A stretch of DNA of 64,000 nt from Natrialba taiwanensis DSM 12281 (GCF_000337595.1 NZ_AOIL01000001.1:55219-119218), one strand, 5' to 3'; shown: positions 28,053 to 37,034, counted from the first letter of the stretch. A program made the numbers and translations. The notes: a model not told the origin generated them from the letters alone.

Positions 28053-29552
28053 TCAGAACGGGAACTCGCGGGGTTCGTGCTGGAGCGAAATCCACTTTTG
28101 CTCGGTGATCTCGTCCAGGAAGGCCTCGCTATTGTAGCCGCCGACACCGGAGGCTCCGGTGCCGCCGAACGGGACGTGCGCCTCGTCGTTGATCGGTTGG
28201 TCGTTGACGTGGACCATGCCGGTCTCCAGCTGGTCGGCGATTCGTTTGCCCGCGCCGACGTCGCCGGCGTGAACCGAACCGGACAGGCCGTACGCCGTGG
28301 CATTGGCGAGTTCAACTGCTTCGTCGACGGTCGAGAACGGGATGACCGGCGCGATGGGACCGAAGTGCTCGTTGCAGGCGGCCGGCATGTCGTTCGTCAC
28401 GCCCGAGAGCACGGTCGGCGCGACGACCAGCGAGTCGTCGACGCCCTCCAGTTCGACCGTTTCGCCGCCGGTTTCGAGGGTCGCACCGGCGTCGATCGTC
28501 CGCTCGACGTACTCGAGCATTTCGTCGCGCTGGGACTCGTCGATGATCGGGCCGACGACCGTCTCCTCGTGCGCGCTGCCGACCGGTAGACGCTCGGCGC
28601 GGTCGGTCAGTTTCGTGACGTACTCGTCGTAGATATCCTCGTGGACGAGGTGGCGATTGATAGAGATACACACCTGCCCCTGGTGGACGAAGCTCCCGAA
28701 CGCGGCGGCGTCGACGGCTGCGTCGACATCGGCCGCGTCGGTGACGATGTGGGCGTTGTTGCCGCCGAGTTCCATCGCGGGGACCGCGAGGTTCTCGCCG
28801 GCGGCCGCGGCGACGCGGCGACCGACCGCGGTGGAACCGGTGAAGGCGACGACGTCGCTCTCGGGGTGGCTCGCGACGCGATCGCCGATCTCGGAGCCGC
28901 GGCCGGTGACGACGTTTAACACGCCTTCGGGCAGTCCGGCGGCTTCGAACAGGCGTGCGAACAGGAGGCCGCCGACGATCGGCGTGTTCGTCGCGGGTTT
29001 GAGGACGACCGCGTTGCCCGCGGCGATCGCCGGCGCGACGGCGCGCATCGAGAGGTTCAACGGGAAGTTCCACGGCGAAATCACCGTGACGACGCCCTTG
29101 GGAACGCGCTGAACGATGTTCTCTTTGCCGGGAACGTTCGACGCGGCGTGCTCGCCTTTCATTCGGCGGGGCAGCGTCGCCGCTTCGGCGGCTTGGTCCG
29201 ACGCTAGCTGGAGGGACGTTTCGCCCATTCCCCGCGTCCCGCCAGCCTCGTGGGCCAGCAGGTCGATGATCTGCTCGCGATGGTCATCGAGCAGCCCCAG
29301 CATCTCCTGGACGACTTCTTGCCGTCGGGCCGGCGGCGTTTGTGCCCACTCGTCCTGCGCCTCGGCGGCCGTCTCGTAGGCCGCATCGACGTCGGCCTCG
29401 GTTCCGGCCGGCACCGTCGCGACGGTCTCTCGCGTCGACGGATCCGCCACGTCGATCGTCGTCCCACTCGCCGCTTCTCGCCACTCTCCGTCGATGTACA
29501 ACTGATCCCAGTCCGCATCGATGCCGTACGGAGACTCCATCTGTTGCCCCAT
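28053..29552 (-). CDS. NAD(P)+-dependent aldehyde dehydrogenase
   Basis: Aldehyde dehydrogenase superfamily member, 499 aa. Visible catalytic parts are PWNFPLNL with Asn162, FTGSTAVGRR (cofactor loop), MELGGNNAHIV with Glu261 and GQVCISINRH with the nucleophile Cys295. The overall pattern is close to benzaldehyde or salicylaldehyde-type dehydrogenases, which oxidise aryl aldehydes to acids. Its location between the flavin monooxygenase and gentisate dioxygenase fits conversion of an aromatic aldehyde to a hydroxybenzoate. Substrate is inferred from context only. Confidence 0.92.
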   Translation of the reverse strand: MGQQMESPYGIDADWDQLYIDGEWREAASGTTIDVADPSTRETVATVPAGTEADVDAAYETAAEAQDEWAQTPPARRQEVVQEMLGLLDDHREQIIDLLAHEAGGTRGMGETSLQLASDQAAEAATLPRRMKGEHAASNVPGKENIVQRVPKGVVTVISPWNFPLNLSMRAVAPAIAAGNAVVLKPATNTPIVGGLLFARLFEAAGLPEGVLNVVTGRGSEIGDRVASHPESDVVAFTGSTAVGRRVAAAAGENLAVPAMELGGNNAHIVTDAADVDAAVDAAAFGSFVHQGQVCISINRHLVHEDIYDEYVTKLTDRAERLPVGSAHEETVVGPIIDESQRDEMLEYVERTIDAGATLETGGETVELEGVDDSLVVAPTVLSGVTNDMPAACNEHFGPIAPVIPFSTVDEAVELANATAYGLSGSVHAGDVGAGKRIADQLETGMVHVNDQPINDEAHVPFGGTGASGVGGYNSEAFLDEITEQKWISLQHEPREFPF

Positions 29553-29774
29553 ACCATTCCATTCGGCGGCAAGCAGATCAATGTTTGCAGAGTGGACACC
29601 GGTGTTACCGGCTCAACGGCGGCTCTATCTGGATATTGAGATTTCGAATCTCGCGTCGCGGCGGCTGGCTGGAGACGACATATCCCGACACTGAACTCGG
29701 AACTCGAGCTCCCAGTCGAATGCGACGGTGAACTCGAAATGTTGGCCCGTGCAGACACGCGACCGGAGTCGGTC

Positions 29775-29960
29775 TCAGTCCGCAGTCCGTTCGACGGTGG
29801 CGTCGAACACCTGCTCCGACGGGAAGACGCCGTAACACTCCTCGCAGACCATCTGTCCCTGGACCGCGTATTCCCAGAGCTTTCCCCCGCAGTCCAGACA
29901 GTCGAAGTGCGCTCGGACGAACGGATCTTCCTCGACGTACGGATTCTCGAACTCGGCCAT
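29775..29960 (-). CDS. Small zinc ribbon protein (61 aa)
   Basis: Very short protein with two zinc-knuckle pairs, CLDCGG (residues 21-24) and CEECYG (residues 39-42), set in HFDCLDCGGKLWEYAVQ and MVCEECYGVFPSEQ. It should fold as a single zinc ribbon. The acidic flanks and the place between aldehyde dehydrogenase and gentisate dioxygenase, all on the minus strand, suggest it is a real small gene of the block, perhaps an accessory or regulatory partner. Haloarchaea have many such small zinc finger proteins without assigned role. Confidence 0.8.
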   Translation of the reverse strand: MAEFENPYVEEDPFVRAHFDCLDCGGKLWEYAVQGQMVCEECYGVFPSEQVFDATVERTAD

Positions 29961-30080
29961 ACGAAGACGCTAGGGGCGACAATCTATAAGAGTACTGCCT
30001 CGTTTGCCGCCAGCCACTGCGGACCCATACGCGAGGTGGGGAGCGGAACTTGCACGGACGAGTTCCGAGTCCGGATCAAA

Positions 30081-31160
30081 TTAGTCGTCAATGCCGGCTT
30101 CGGCGTAGAAGTTCATCGCCTCCAGAATCGGGCGATCGGTCATGCCGAGGAGGATCGCTTCATCGTCCGGTTCGTGGTGATGGGGAGCGTCCGGCGGCAC
30201 GACGAAAATGTCCCATTGCCCCCATTCGAGGGTCTCGCCGTCGACGTGAGTCGCGCCCTCCCCCTCGATGACGAAGTAGACTTCCGTCGCGTTGTGGAAG
30301 TGTGCGTCCGTCGGCCCGTCGTTTAGCAGCTGCGCCCGGAACGACATGGTCGGGAACAGCGGCTCCTCCCCCGTGGCCGGATTGACGTACGCGAGGCTGT
30401 AGCCGTCGTAGGGGTCCGGCTCGTCATTGTCCGCGCGCTGACGGAGCGACGCTTCCATCTCGTCCCACCCGAAGCGATACGGCGGCGTCGGCTCCTGATT
30501 CCCTTCGAACGGGCCGGGAATGGAGCCGTCTTTTTGCTCGGCGGCGGGACGCCCGCGCCCGTACTGGGAGGCCCAGTATCCCTGCGACTTCGTCACCGGC
30601 TGGCGTTCGAGTTCGTGATTCTCGAAGACGTGCGTGTTGTTCAGCGTATCCAGGAACAGCGGCAGGTCGAGCACGTCGAGCCAGGCGGCCGTCTCGTCGG
30701 AGTCGTTGATGTGGTCGTGCCACTCCCACTGCGGCGTGGTGACGAGGTCGTTGTCCTTCATCGGGAACTCCTCGCCGGCGACGACCGTCTTCATGTCCTC
30801 GTGGCCGTCGATGGTGAACCGAAGGGCGCTTGCTGCGTGGCGGTGGGAGGGAGCGGTTTCGCCGGGCGAGACCGTCTGCACGCCGACGTAGATCGTGTTC
30901 GAAATCGCGTGTTCGGCGTTGATCGGCACCGCAACCCGTCGCTGGAAGCCCGGGGGAAGGTCGGCGATCGGCACGTCCGCCTCGATGCCGTCGATAGCAG
31001 CCTGGATGTCCTCCCACTTCCAGATGTCCGCTTCGAGGTCGTCGAGGAGATGCCCCATGTCGTCTTCTACTTCCCAGAGCGGGCGGAGGTTGTGTTGCTC
31101 GAGGGTGCTCCGCGTGTCGGAACTCAACTCCAGGAGTTCCTCTGGCTCTTGTTCTGCCAT
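30081..31160 (-). CDS. Gentisate 1,2-dioxygenase
   Basis: Bicupin ring-cleaving dioxygenase of 359 aa that opens gentisate to maleylpyruvate using Fe(II) and O2. The N-terminal cupin has PSHRHAASALRF (His106, His108) with WEWHDHIN (His148, His150), the usual iron ligands. The C-terminal cupin has DAHFHNATEVYFVIEGEG (His287, His289) and HHHEPDDEA. Start at MAEQEPEEL is supported by a TATA-like box CTTATGGT 23-30 bases upstream; the longer frame is not coding-like. It is transcribed away from the FAH-family gene, which should act further down the same pathway. Confidence 0.95.
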   Translation of the reverse strand: MAEQEPEELLELSSDTRSTLEQHNLRPLWEVEDDMGHLLDDLEADIWKWEDIQAAIDGIEADVPIADLPPGFQRRVAVPINAEHAISNTIYVGVQTVSPGETAPSHRHAASALRFTIDGHEDMKTVVAGEEFPMKDNDLVTTPQWEWHDHINDSDETAAWLDVLDLPLFLDTLNNTHVFENHELERQPVTKSQGYWASQYGRGRPAAEQKDGSIPGPFEGNQEPTPPYRFGWDEMEASLRQRADNDEPDPYDGYSLAYVNPATGEEPLFPTMSFRAQLLNDGPTDAHFHNATEVYFVIEGEGATHVDGETLEWGQWDIFVVPPDAPHHHEPDDEAILLGMTDRPILEAMNFYAEAGIDD

Positions 31161-31182
31161 AGTCGCATGTTTGATGAACGAT

Positions 31183-31190
31183 ACCATAAG
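31183..31190 (-). promoter_or_regulatory. TATA-like box of gentisate dioxygenase
   Basis: CTTATGGT on the minus strand, 23-30 bases before the start at 31160. It shares the short 166-bp divergent region with the promoter of the FAH-family gene. Confidence 0.5.
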
Positions 31191-31296
31191 TGTGTTGGAG
31201 GCACCATCGCTGTCGTAGATGGCTGTAACTGCGGCCGTTCGCTCCCCGGTCTGTGTCTCACAGACCGCCGAACGGGTAGTAGACGAGAAAGGATGA

Positions 31297-31302
31297 TTTA
31301 TG
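31297..31302 (+). promoter_or_regulatory. TATA-like box of the FAH-family hydrolase
   Basis: TTTATG lies 25-30 bases before the ATG at 31327, which sets that start and rejects the upstream ATG at 31300. Confidence 0.5.
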
Positions 31303-31326
31303 TGGGCGTATCGCAGTGCATGTACT

Positions 31327-32202
31327 ATGCGACTTGTCCGATTCAACGACGACAGGCTCGGCCTGTTGACCGACGACGGCATCGTAGACGTCACCGACCG
31401 CCTCGGACTCGAGACGAACGACCCGCTCCGGGAGTACGCGACCCGCGATCTCGACGCGAGCGAGTTCAGCGACGCCGACGCGGACTACGACCGCGGCGAG
31501 GTACGCATCGAATCGCCCGTCCGCCGCCCCGGAAAGGTCATCGCCGCGCCGCTGAACTACGAGAACCACGTCGAGGAGGCCCTCGCGGACAAAGACATCG
31601 TCACCCAGGAGTGGTTCACCATCGAGGACAAGGGCTACTTCCTCAAGGCTCCCTCGAGCGTCGCTGGCCCGGACGACGGCATCGAAGTACCGTTCAGCGA
31701 CCGCCGCGTCGACCACGAGATCGAACTCGCGTTCGTCATGGGCGAGGATGTCAAAGATATCGACAGCGACGATGTCTGGGACGCCATTCTGGGGTACACG
31801 ATCCTGCTCGACGTCTCGGTTCGTGGCGATCAGGACCGCTCGAACCGCAAGTCCTACGACACCTTCACGATCATCGGCCCCTGCGTCGCGACGCCGGACG
31901 AAATCGGCGACCCGCACGACCTCGAGATGGAACTGCAGCTCAACGGCGAGACCCGCCAGCAGGAGAACACGGGCGAAATGATCTACAGCTGTGCTGACAT
32001 CGTCGAGTACGCCTCGATCGGTGCGACGATCGAAGCCGGCGACGTCATCACTACCGGTACGCCGGAAGGCGTCAGCGCGATTACCGGTGGGGATACGATC
32101 GACGCCGAAATCGAGAGCGTCGGATCGATGGTCGTCGACGTGACCGAGCGCGACCGTTCCTTCGAGGACGTCGACGTGGAGAAGAGCCAGCTAAACGAGT
32201 AG
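31327..32202 (+). CDS. FAH-family hydrolase (fumaryl/maleylpyruvate hydrolase)
   Basis: Fumarylacetoacetate hydrolase family protein, 291 aa. The divalent-metal motif is RRVDHEIELAFVMG (Glu131, Glu133), followed by SVRGDQDRSNRKSYDTF (metal Asp) and the TTGTPEGVSAI signature near the C-terminus. Divergent to gentisate 1,2-dioxygenase, it most likely splits the ring-fission product into pyruvate and fumarate or maleate. As no maleylpyruvate isomerase is visible, it may act on maleylpyruvate directly, or the isomerase is encoded elsewhere. Other FAH activities such as 2-keto-hydratase cannot be excluded by sequence. Confidence 0.9.
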   Translation: MRLVRFNDDRLGLLTDDGIVDVTDRLGLETNDPLREYATRDLDASEFSDADADYDRGEVRIESPVRRPGKVIAAPLNYENHVEEALADKDIVTQEWFTIEDKGYFLKAPSSVAGPDDGIEVPFSDRRVDHEIELAFVMGEDVKDIDSDDVWDAILGYTILLDVSVRGDQDRSNRKSYDTFTIIGPCVATPDEIGDPHDLEMELQLNGETRQQENTGEMIYSCADIVEYASIGATIEAGDVITTGTPEGVSAITGGDTIDAEIESVGSMVVDVTERDRSFEDVDVEKSQLNE

Positions 32203-32275
32203 TCGACCGCGTTCGACCGCCGACGCGTGCGATCCAGCCGTTTCGTTCGTTCTCTGTCTCGCAACGCCGCCAGAG

Positions 32276-33031
32276 TCACGACCGGTTTTGTCTCCGCCCA
32301 CTGCGATGGTCTCCGTCGCCGTGCACTTCGCTGTCGAGCGAGACGAGCGCGTCGAGGGCGACCGCTCCGTCCGGTCTCGCGAGCAGCGGATTGATCTCGA
32401 CTTCGCGGATCGCCTCGCGTTCGGCCACTAGATCGCCGACGGCGACGATCGCCTCGGCGACCGCTTCCCGGTCGACTGCCGGAGATCCGCGGTAGCCGTC
32501 GAACAGCGGCGAGGCCTCGAGTTCACGCGTCATCTCGAGTGCCGTCGCCGTCGAGACCGGGGCGATTCTGTGGCTCGTGTCCTGAAGGATTTCGACGGCG
32601 ATTCCGCCGAGACCGACGAGGACGGTCGGGCCGAACGACGGGTCTCGCGTGGCACCGACGATTACTTCGAGGCCGGCCTCGATGTCGATCCCTTCTTCGA
32701 TGAGGACTGCTGCATCGAGATCCCGGTCGGACGCGGCATCGAAGATTTGCGTTGCGGCCGTTCGAACGGCATCGGCATCGCCGAGGTTCACGTTCACGCC
32801 GACGCCGCCGGCCCACTCGCTCTTGTGCTGGACCGACGGCGCGGCGACCTTCGCGACGACGGGGAAACCGAGTCGCTCGGCCGCTTCGACGGCCGCATCG
32901 GGAGCGCGCACGAGTTCACCCGTCGGGGTTACAAGCCCCCGATCGGCGATTACGGTTTTCGCTTCGGATTCGGTCAGCGCGGTCCGGCCATCCGTCAACG
33001 CCGCGTCGACGGGTGTGAGGGGGTTGGTCAT
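32276..33031 (-). CDS. ADP-forming acyl-CoA synthetase, beta (ATP-grasp) subunit
   Basis: ATP-grasp protein of 251 aa matching the beta subunit of ADP-forming acetyl/acyl-CoA synthetases. It has LGFPVVAKVAAPSVQHKSEW (in part; nucleotide Lys), EEGIDIEAGLEVIVGATRD and REVEINPLLARPDGAVALD, the Mg2+-binding end of the grasp fold. It overlaps the stop of the alpha subunit gene by 4 bases (ATGA) and is co-transcribed. Together they would interconvert an acyl-CoA, ADP and Pi with the acid, ATP and CoA. In most haloarchaea the two subunits I know are fused in one chain, so this split pair is a distinct type. The acyl group is unknown. Confidence 0.9.
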   Translation of the reverse strand: MTNPLTPVDAALTDGRTALTESEAKTVIADRGLVTPTGELVRAPDAAVEAAERLGFPVVAKVAAPSVQHKSEWAGGVGVNVNLGDADAVRTAATQIFDAASDRDLDAAVLIEEGIDIEAGLEVIVGATRDPSFGPTVLVGLGGIAVEILQDTSHRIAPVSTATALEMTRELEASPLFDGYRGSPAVDREAVAEAIVAVGDLVAEREAIREVEINPLLARPDGAVALDALVSLDSEVHGDGDHRSGRRQNRS

Positions 33032-34416
33032 CGACTCACCTCTGCGCCGGGGCTCACGGCATCAGGGGCCCGGGTTCGTTTCGCGGCCCGGACGAGCGCG
33101 GCGACGGCGTCCGCGCCGGCCTCCGGCGTTCGGTAGGTCGGCACGCCGAGCGCCTCGAGTTCAGGAAGGGTCTCGCGCAGAGTGTCGTCGGGGCCGCCGG
33201 TGGCGAAGACGATCGGTTTGTCGACCGCGCTGACGAGTTCCTCGAGCGTCTCGGTCGGGTAGCCGATGCCGCCCTCGTACAGTTCGTAGACGAGGACGAT
33301 GTCGATGGTATCGTCGCGTGCGACGGCGGCGACGACGTCGCCGAAGGCGGGCATCGGTCGCCCAGTGTCGACCGGATTCGCGGAGAAGGTGATTCCGGGG
33401 AGGATGTCCTCGATGACGGCTTGCGTCTCCGGGTCGAGCGAGGGCAGCGTCGCACCGGCGGCCTTCAGTCGGTCCGCGATGGCGATGCCCGGTCCCGCCT
33501 GCGCGGTCACGACGCCGACGTTCGGCCCGTCGGGTCGGGGACAGGTCGCGAGCGCGCGTCCGCCGTCGAGTAGTTCGGCCGTCGACCGGACGGTCGGCAC
33601 GCCGTACTGGGCGAACCCGGCCTCGTAAAGTTCGTATCGACCGGTCAGCGCTCCCGTGTGGGATTCGGCGAAGTCGCCGACGTCCTCCTCGCCGACGTTG
33701 TATGCGAGAACCGGCGTTTCCACGGCCCGGCAGGTTTCGAGGAGGTCGCGCGCATCGTCCGCCCCTTCGACGTGCAGCAGTATTGCATCGGTTCGGTCAT
33801 CGCCGTCGAAGTACGCGATTGCCTCGCCGAAGCCGACCGTCGCCCGATTGCCGAGGCCGACCATCGCAGAGACGCCGATTCCGCGGTTTTCCGCCTGAAA
33901 CGCGAGCGAGTAGGCCAGCCCGCCGCTCTGTGCGACGATCGCCAGGTTCCCCGCCGGAACCGTCTCGATGCCCGTCGCAAACGTCGCGTACAGGCTCTCG
34001 TCGGGAACCAGAAAGCCGCTCGTGTTCGGTCCGAGGAGGTCGACTTCGTTCTCGCCCTCGGTCGCCGCCGCGACGAGTTCGTCCTGCAACTGCTCGCCGT
34101 CCGCTCCCGCTTCGGCGAACCCGCCGGCGAAGATGACCGCCCCGCCGATTCCCGCTTCGCCGCACTCCGCGATAACGCTCGGCACGACCGGTGCCGGAAC
34201 GCAGACGAGCGCGAGGTCGACGGGACCGTCGATGGCTCCCACCGAGTCGAGGAACTCCCGGCCGAACACCGACCCCGAGGCGGAGGGGTTGACCGGATAG
34301 ACCGGTCCGTCGAATTCGATCGCATTCTGTACGGCTTCGTACCCCATCTTTCCCGGCGTGTCGGACGCCCCGACGACGGCGATCCCGCTGGGGTCGAATA
34401 CGTCTTGTACAGCCAT
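33028..34416 (-). CDS. ADP-forming acyl-CoA synthetase, alpha subunit
   Basis: Protein of 462 aa with the CoA-binding domain at the N-terminus (FDPSGIAVVGASDTPGKMG) and ligase domains behind (GPNTSGF; IVAQSGGLAYS). The active-site phosphohistidine is in ESHTGALTG (His253), as in characterised enzymes. It heads a two-gene unit with the beta subunit, which overlaps by 4 bases. In the gentisate block it could activate an aromatic or organic acid, or recover ATP from an acyl-CoA made there. A paralogue with a changed histidine context lies at 17.9-19.3 kb. Confidence 0.9.
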   Translation of the reverse strand: MAVQDVFDPSGIAVVGASDTPGKMGYEAVQNAIEFDGPVYPVNPSASGSVFGREFLDSVGAIDGPVDLALVCVPAPVVPSVIAECGEAGIGGAVIFAGGFAEAGADGEQLQDELVAAATEGENEVDLLGPNTSGFLVPDESLYATFATGIETVPAGNLAIVAQSGGLAYSLAFQAENRGIGVSAMVGLGNRATVGFGEAIAYFDGDDRTDAILLHVEGADDARDLLETCRAVETPVLAYNVGEEDVGDFAESHTGALTGRYELYEAGFAQYGVPTVRSTAELLDGGRALATCPRPDGPNVGVVTAQAGPGIAIADRLKAAGATLPSLDPETQAVIEDILPGITFSANPVDTGRPMPAFGDVVAAVARDDTIDIVLVYELYEGGIGYPTETLEELVSAVDKPIVFATGGPDDTLRETLPELEALGVPTYRTPEAGADAVAALVRAAKRTRAPDAVSPGAEVSR

Positions 34417-34584
34417 GGCAACCGTGTTGTTTCAACGGCGTGAAAACGTTTTCCCCGCGTGTAGTCTCGGACGATAACGATGCGCCGCTCGCCGACCGCA
34501 GCCGAACGCGGAGAGGGGGCAAACCGGACGTCCCGCCGTCTCCGAACCGACCAGGTTCGGGTCGACCGACCGGCTGTCGCCTGC

Positions 34585-35211
34585 TCACTCCGGTTTGCCG
34601 TCGAACTCGACGAACGCCTCGAGTTTCTCCCTGGCGTCCGAGCGAACAGACGACCCGTGGAAGACGAGTCCCGCGCTGAACTCGTAGTCGAGGAGCCGTT
34701 CCAGGTTCTCGTCGGCTGCGAGCAGGTCCTCGGTGAAGACGGCCGGCGGGAGGACGAAGTGTCCGTCCGGCAGGCCGCGCGCGTCGGCACCGAAGACGGC
34801 GTCGCCCAGGACCGCGCGGTCGTTGGCCTCGTCGATCAGGGCGTGGTGGTCGGGCGTGTGACCCGGCACGTGGACGGCCGTGAACGGGCCGATTTCGGCC
34901 CCGTCGGCGTAGCGTTCGTCGACGAGTTCAGTGTCGACATCGGTCACCTCGGGCACGTAGGTCCGAACGGGGTAGCTGTCGACGACGGCTTCGAGGCCGC
35001 CGACGTGGTCGCCGTCCCCGTGGGTAATAATCACGCGTTCCGGCTCGATTCCGACCGCGTCGACCGCCTCGAAGAGCGCGTCGGTCGTCCCCGGTAGCCC
35101 CGTATCGACGAGCGTTGGGGTCTCCGAATCGAAGAGGAACGCGCGATACCGCGCCGCCCCGTCGTCCTGCAGGGTCAGATCGTACACGTCGGGGAGTAGT
35201 TCGGTGTGCAT
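34585..35211 (-). CDS. MBL-fold metallohydrolase with HGDGDH motif
   Basis: Metallo-beta-lactamase fold protein, 208 aa, cytoplasmic. The metal motif is IITHGDGDHVGG (His64, Asp66, Asp68, His69), so the second His of the usual HxHxDH is Asp; VPGHTPDHHALI and the later VFHGSSVR supply the other ligands. Several haloarchaeal family members share the HGDGDH form as I recall, so activity is plausible. Family members include thioesterase-like and glyoxalase-II-like hydrolases. In this block a thioester hydrolase role is the natural guess but is not proven. Confidence 0.85.
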   Translation of the reverse strand: MHTELLPDVYDLTLQDDGAARYRAFLFDSETPTLVDTGLPGTTDALFEAVDAVGIEPERVIITHGDGDHVGGLEAVVDSYPVRTYVPEVTDVDTELVDERYADGAEIGPFTAVHVPGHTPDHHALIDEANDRAVLGDAVFGADARGLPDGHFVLPPAVFTEDLLAADENLERLLDYEFSAGLVFHGSSVRSDAREKLEAFVEFDGKPE

Positions 35212-35305
35212 CGGTTTCCAATTCGTTCGAGATCGACGATAAATCTACTGTCGGGACCGGTATTCGGGGGTTCCGATCCGAACACCCGACCGGACGAGAG
35301 TTCCC

Positions 35306-36856
35306 TTAGCCATCGAAGAACTCGGCTGAAACCGTCTCGCGTTCGACCGTTCCGGTGTCCGTTCGGGGAAGCGGTTCGGTCGCCACTGCGTACTCGCGCG
35401 GGCGCTTGAAGTTCGCGAGCTGGTCGTGGTCCTTACAGAATTGATCGAGGTCGTCGACGTCGACGTCTGCACTTTCGGTGTAGATGACGCAACCGACGCG
35501 GTGGCCCCAGCGTTCGTCTTCGACGCCGACGACGACGGCTTCGTCGATCGAGTCGTGCGTTTCGACGACGCCCTCGACGTCCTCCGGATAGACGTTCTCG
35601 CCGCCGCTGACGATCATATTATCGACGCGGCCGACGATGTACAGGTAGCCGTCCTCGTCGACCGTCGCGCAGTCGCCGGTTCGAAGCCAGCCGTCGATCA
35701 ACAGGCGGTCGGTCTCCTCGGGACGATCCAGGTACCCGTCGCACATTCCCGGATTCCGTATGAGTATCTCGCCCGTCTCGCCCGGGTCGACGGTCGCGGT
35801 CGGATCAGGGTCTTCGTCGGGTTCGGTGGCTTCCACGACCCGGAGTTCACACGTGAACGACTCGGTGCCGATCGTTCCCGGGTGGTCCTCCTGGGCGGAG
35901 GGGTGTGCGAACGTCAGGTTGGGCCCGCCTTCGGTCAGCCCGTAGGTGTTGTACACGCCCTCGGTCAAGTATTCGGCAGCCTTCTCGATGAGACCGTCCG
36001 TGACGATCGAGCCGCCGGTGCGGATGTACGAGAGCGTCTCGATGTCGTACCCCGCGTCGGCCTGCGTGTCCGCAAGCGCGTGTAACTGCGTCGGAACCGC
36101 GAGCATTCCCGTCACGTCGTGTTCCTCGATGAGTTGGAGCGCCTCGTCCGGATCGAAATCGGACTGGACGACCATCGTCGCTCCGGCCTGGATATGCGGA
36201 AGGATCCAGGCGTCGGAGGTGACCATGTGATACCACGGCGTCGTCACCAGCGCCGTGTCCGTCTGTTCGATTCCCATCTCCATGACGACCTGCGCGCTGC
36301 CGTACCACAGCTGTTCCTGGTCGAACAGCACGGCCTTCGGCGTGCTCGTCGTCCCGCTCGTGTAGAAGACGCCGTGTTCGCCCTCCGGTTGCGGTTCGAC
36401 CGGCTCGGTCGAGGCGTCGGAGAGGAGTACGTCGTAGTCGAGAACGCCGTCGCGATCGATCGATTTCTCGCCGGCGTGTATCGCTCGCTCGAACGGGACG
36501 CGGTCGAGTACCGATAGCGCTTTCTCGGCGTTCGCATCGTCGAAGAGGAGAACGCCCGCATCGGTCGGCTCAAGCATCGACGCCAGTGCGCCGGGGCTCT
36601 CCCGAAACGGGAGTTGGACGTTTCCAACCCCGCGTTTCTGGCTCGCGAGCATCGCTTCGATCGCCGCCGGCCCGTTGACCGCAAGCGTTGCGAGCCGCCG
36701 GCCCGGAGCGCGCTCGGCCAACGCGTTCGCCAGCCGCGTCGTGCGGTCGTCCAGCTCCCCGTACGTCTGCGACTGCCCATCCTCGGTGACGATCGCCGTC
36801 GTCGACGAGTGACACCGAACCGTTCTCTCGAACGCGTCTCTGAGATTCTGGTTCAT
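35306..36856 (-). CDS. AMP-binding acyl-CoA ligase lacking the catalytic lysine
   Basis: ANL superfamily adenylate-forming enzyme, 516 aa. The phosphate loop is YTSGTTSTPKAV (165-176), followed by YGLTEGGPN, GWLRTGDCATVDEDGYLY and VSGGENVYPEDVE, all intact. In the A10 motif, where family members read PRTxTGK, this protein has PRTDTGTVER: Thr503 (codon ACG) in place of the lysine (AAG) that catalyses adenylation. That is one base away from the normal residue. It is expected to be crippled in acyl-adenylate formation, or specialised. It is divergent from the UbiA gene and lies in the gentisate block, so an aryl-CoA ligase is the likely ancestor. Confidence 0.88.
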   Translation of the reverse strand: MNQNLRDAFERTVRCHSSTTAIVTEDGQSQTYGELDDRTTRLANALAERAPGRRLATLAVNGPAAIEAMLASQKRGVGNVQLPFRESPGALASMLEPTDAGVLLFDDANAEKALSVLDRVPFERAIHAGEKSIDRDGVLDYDVLLSDASTEPVEPQPEGEHGVFYTSGTTSTPKAVLFDQEQLWYGSAQVVMEMGIEQTDTALVTTPWYHMVTSDAWILPHIQAGATMVVQSDFDPDEALQLIEEHDVTGMLAVPTQLHALADTQADAGYDIETLSYIRTGGSIVTDGLIEKAAEYLTEGVYNTYGLTEGGPNLTFAHPSAQEDHPGTIGTESFTCELRVVEATEPDEDPDPTATVDPGETGEILIRNPGMCDGYLDRPEETDRLLIDGWLRTGDCATVDEDGYLYIVGRVDNMIVSGGENVYPEDVEGVVETHDSIDEAVVVGVEDERWGHRVGCVIYTESADVDVDDLDQFCKDHDQLANFKRPREYAVATEPLPRTDTGTVERETVSAEFFDG

Positions 36857-37034
36857 CCGCCTACGTATGGGAGGGGATACCGAGGATATTAATGATTATG
36901 GTGACGGGATTCGTTGCCGATCGGTTCTCGCCTCCGGACAGCGTTTCGAGATCCAAACGCGGTCCGATCCGTGCGATCCGGCCGCGCCCGCTCCAAACCA
37001 CGATTGCTATTACGCCCGCCCGGCAACTGCGACC

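Noticed and set aside
36867..37034. N-terminal extension of the UbiA-family gene
   Set aside because: Cys- and Arg-rich residues over the divergent promoter region, unlike the family N-terminus.
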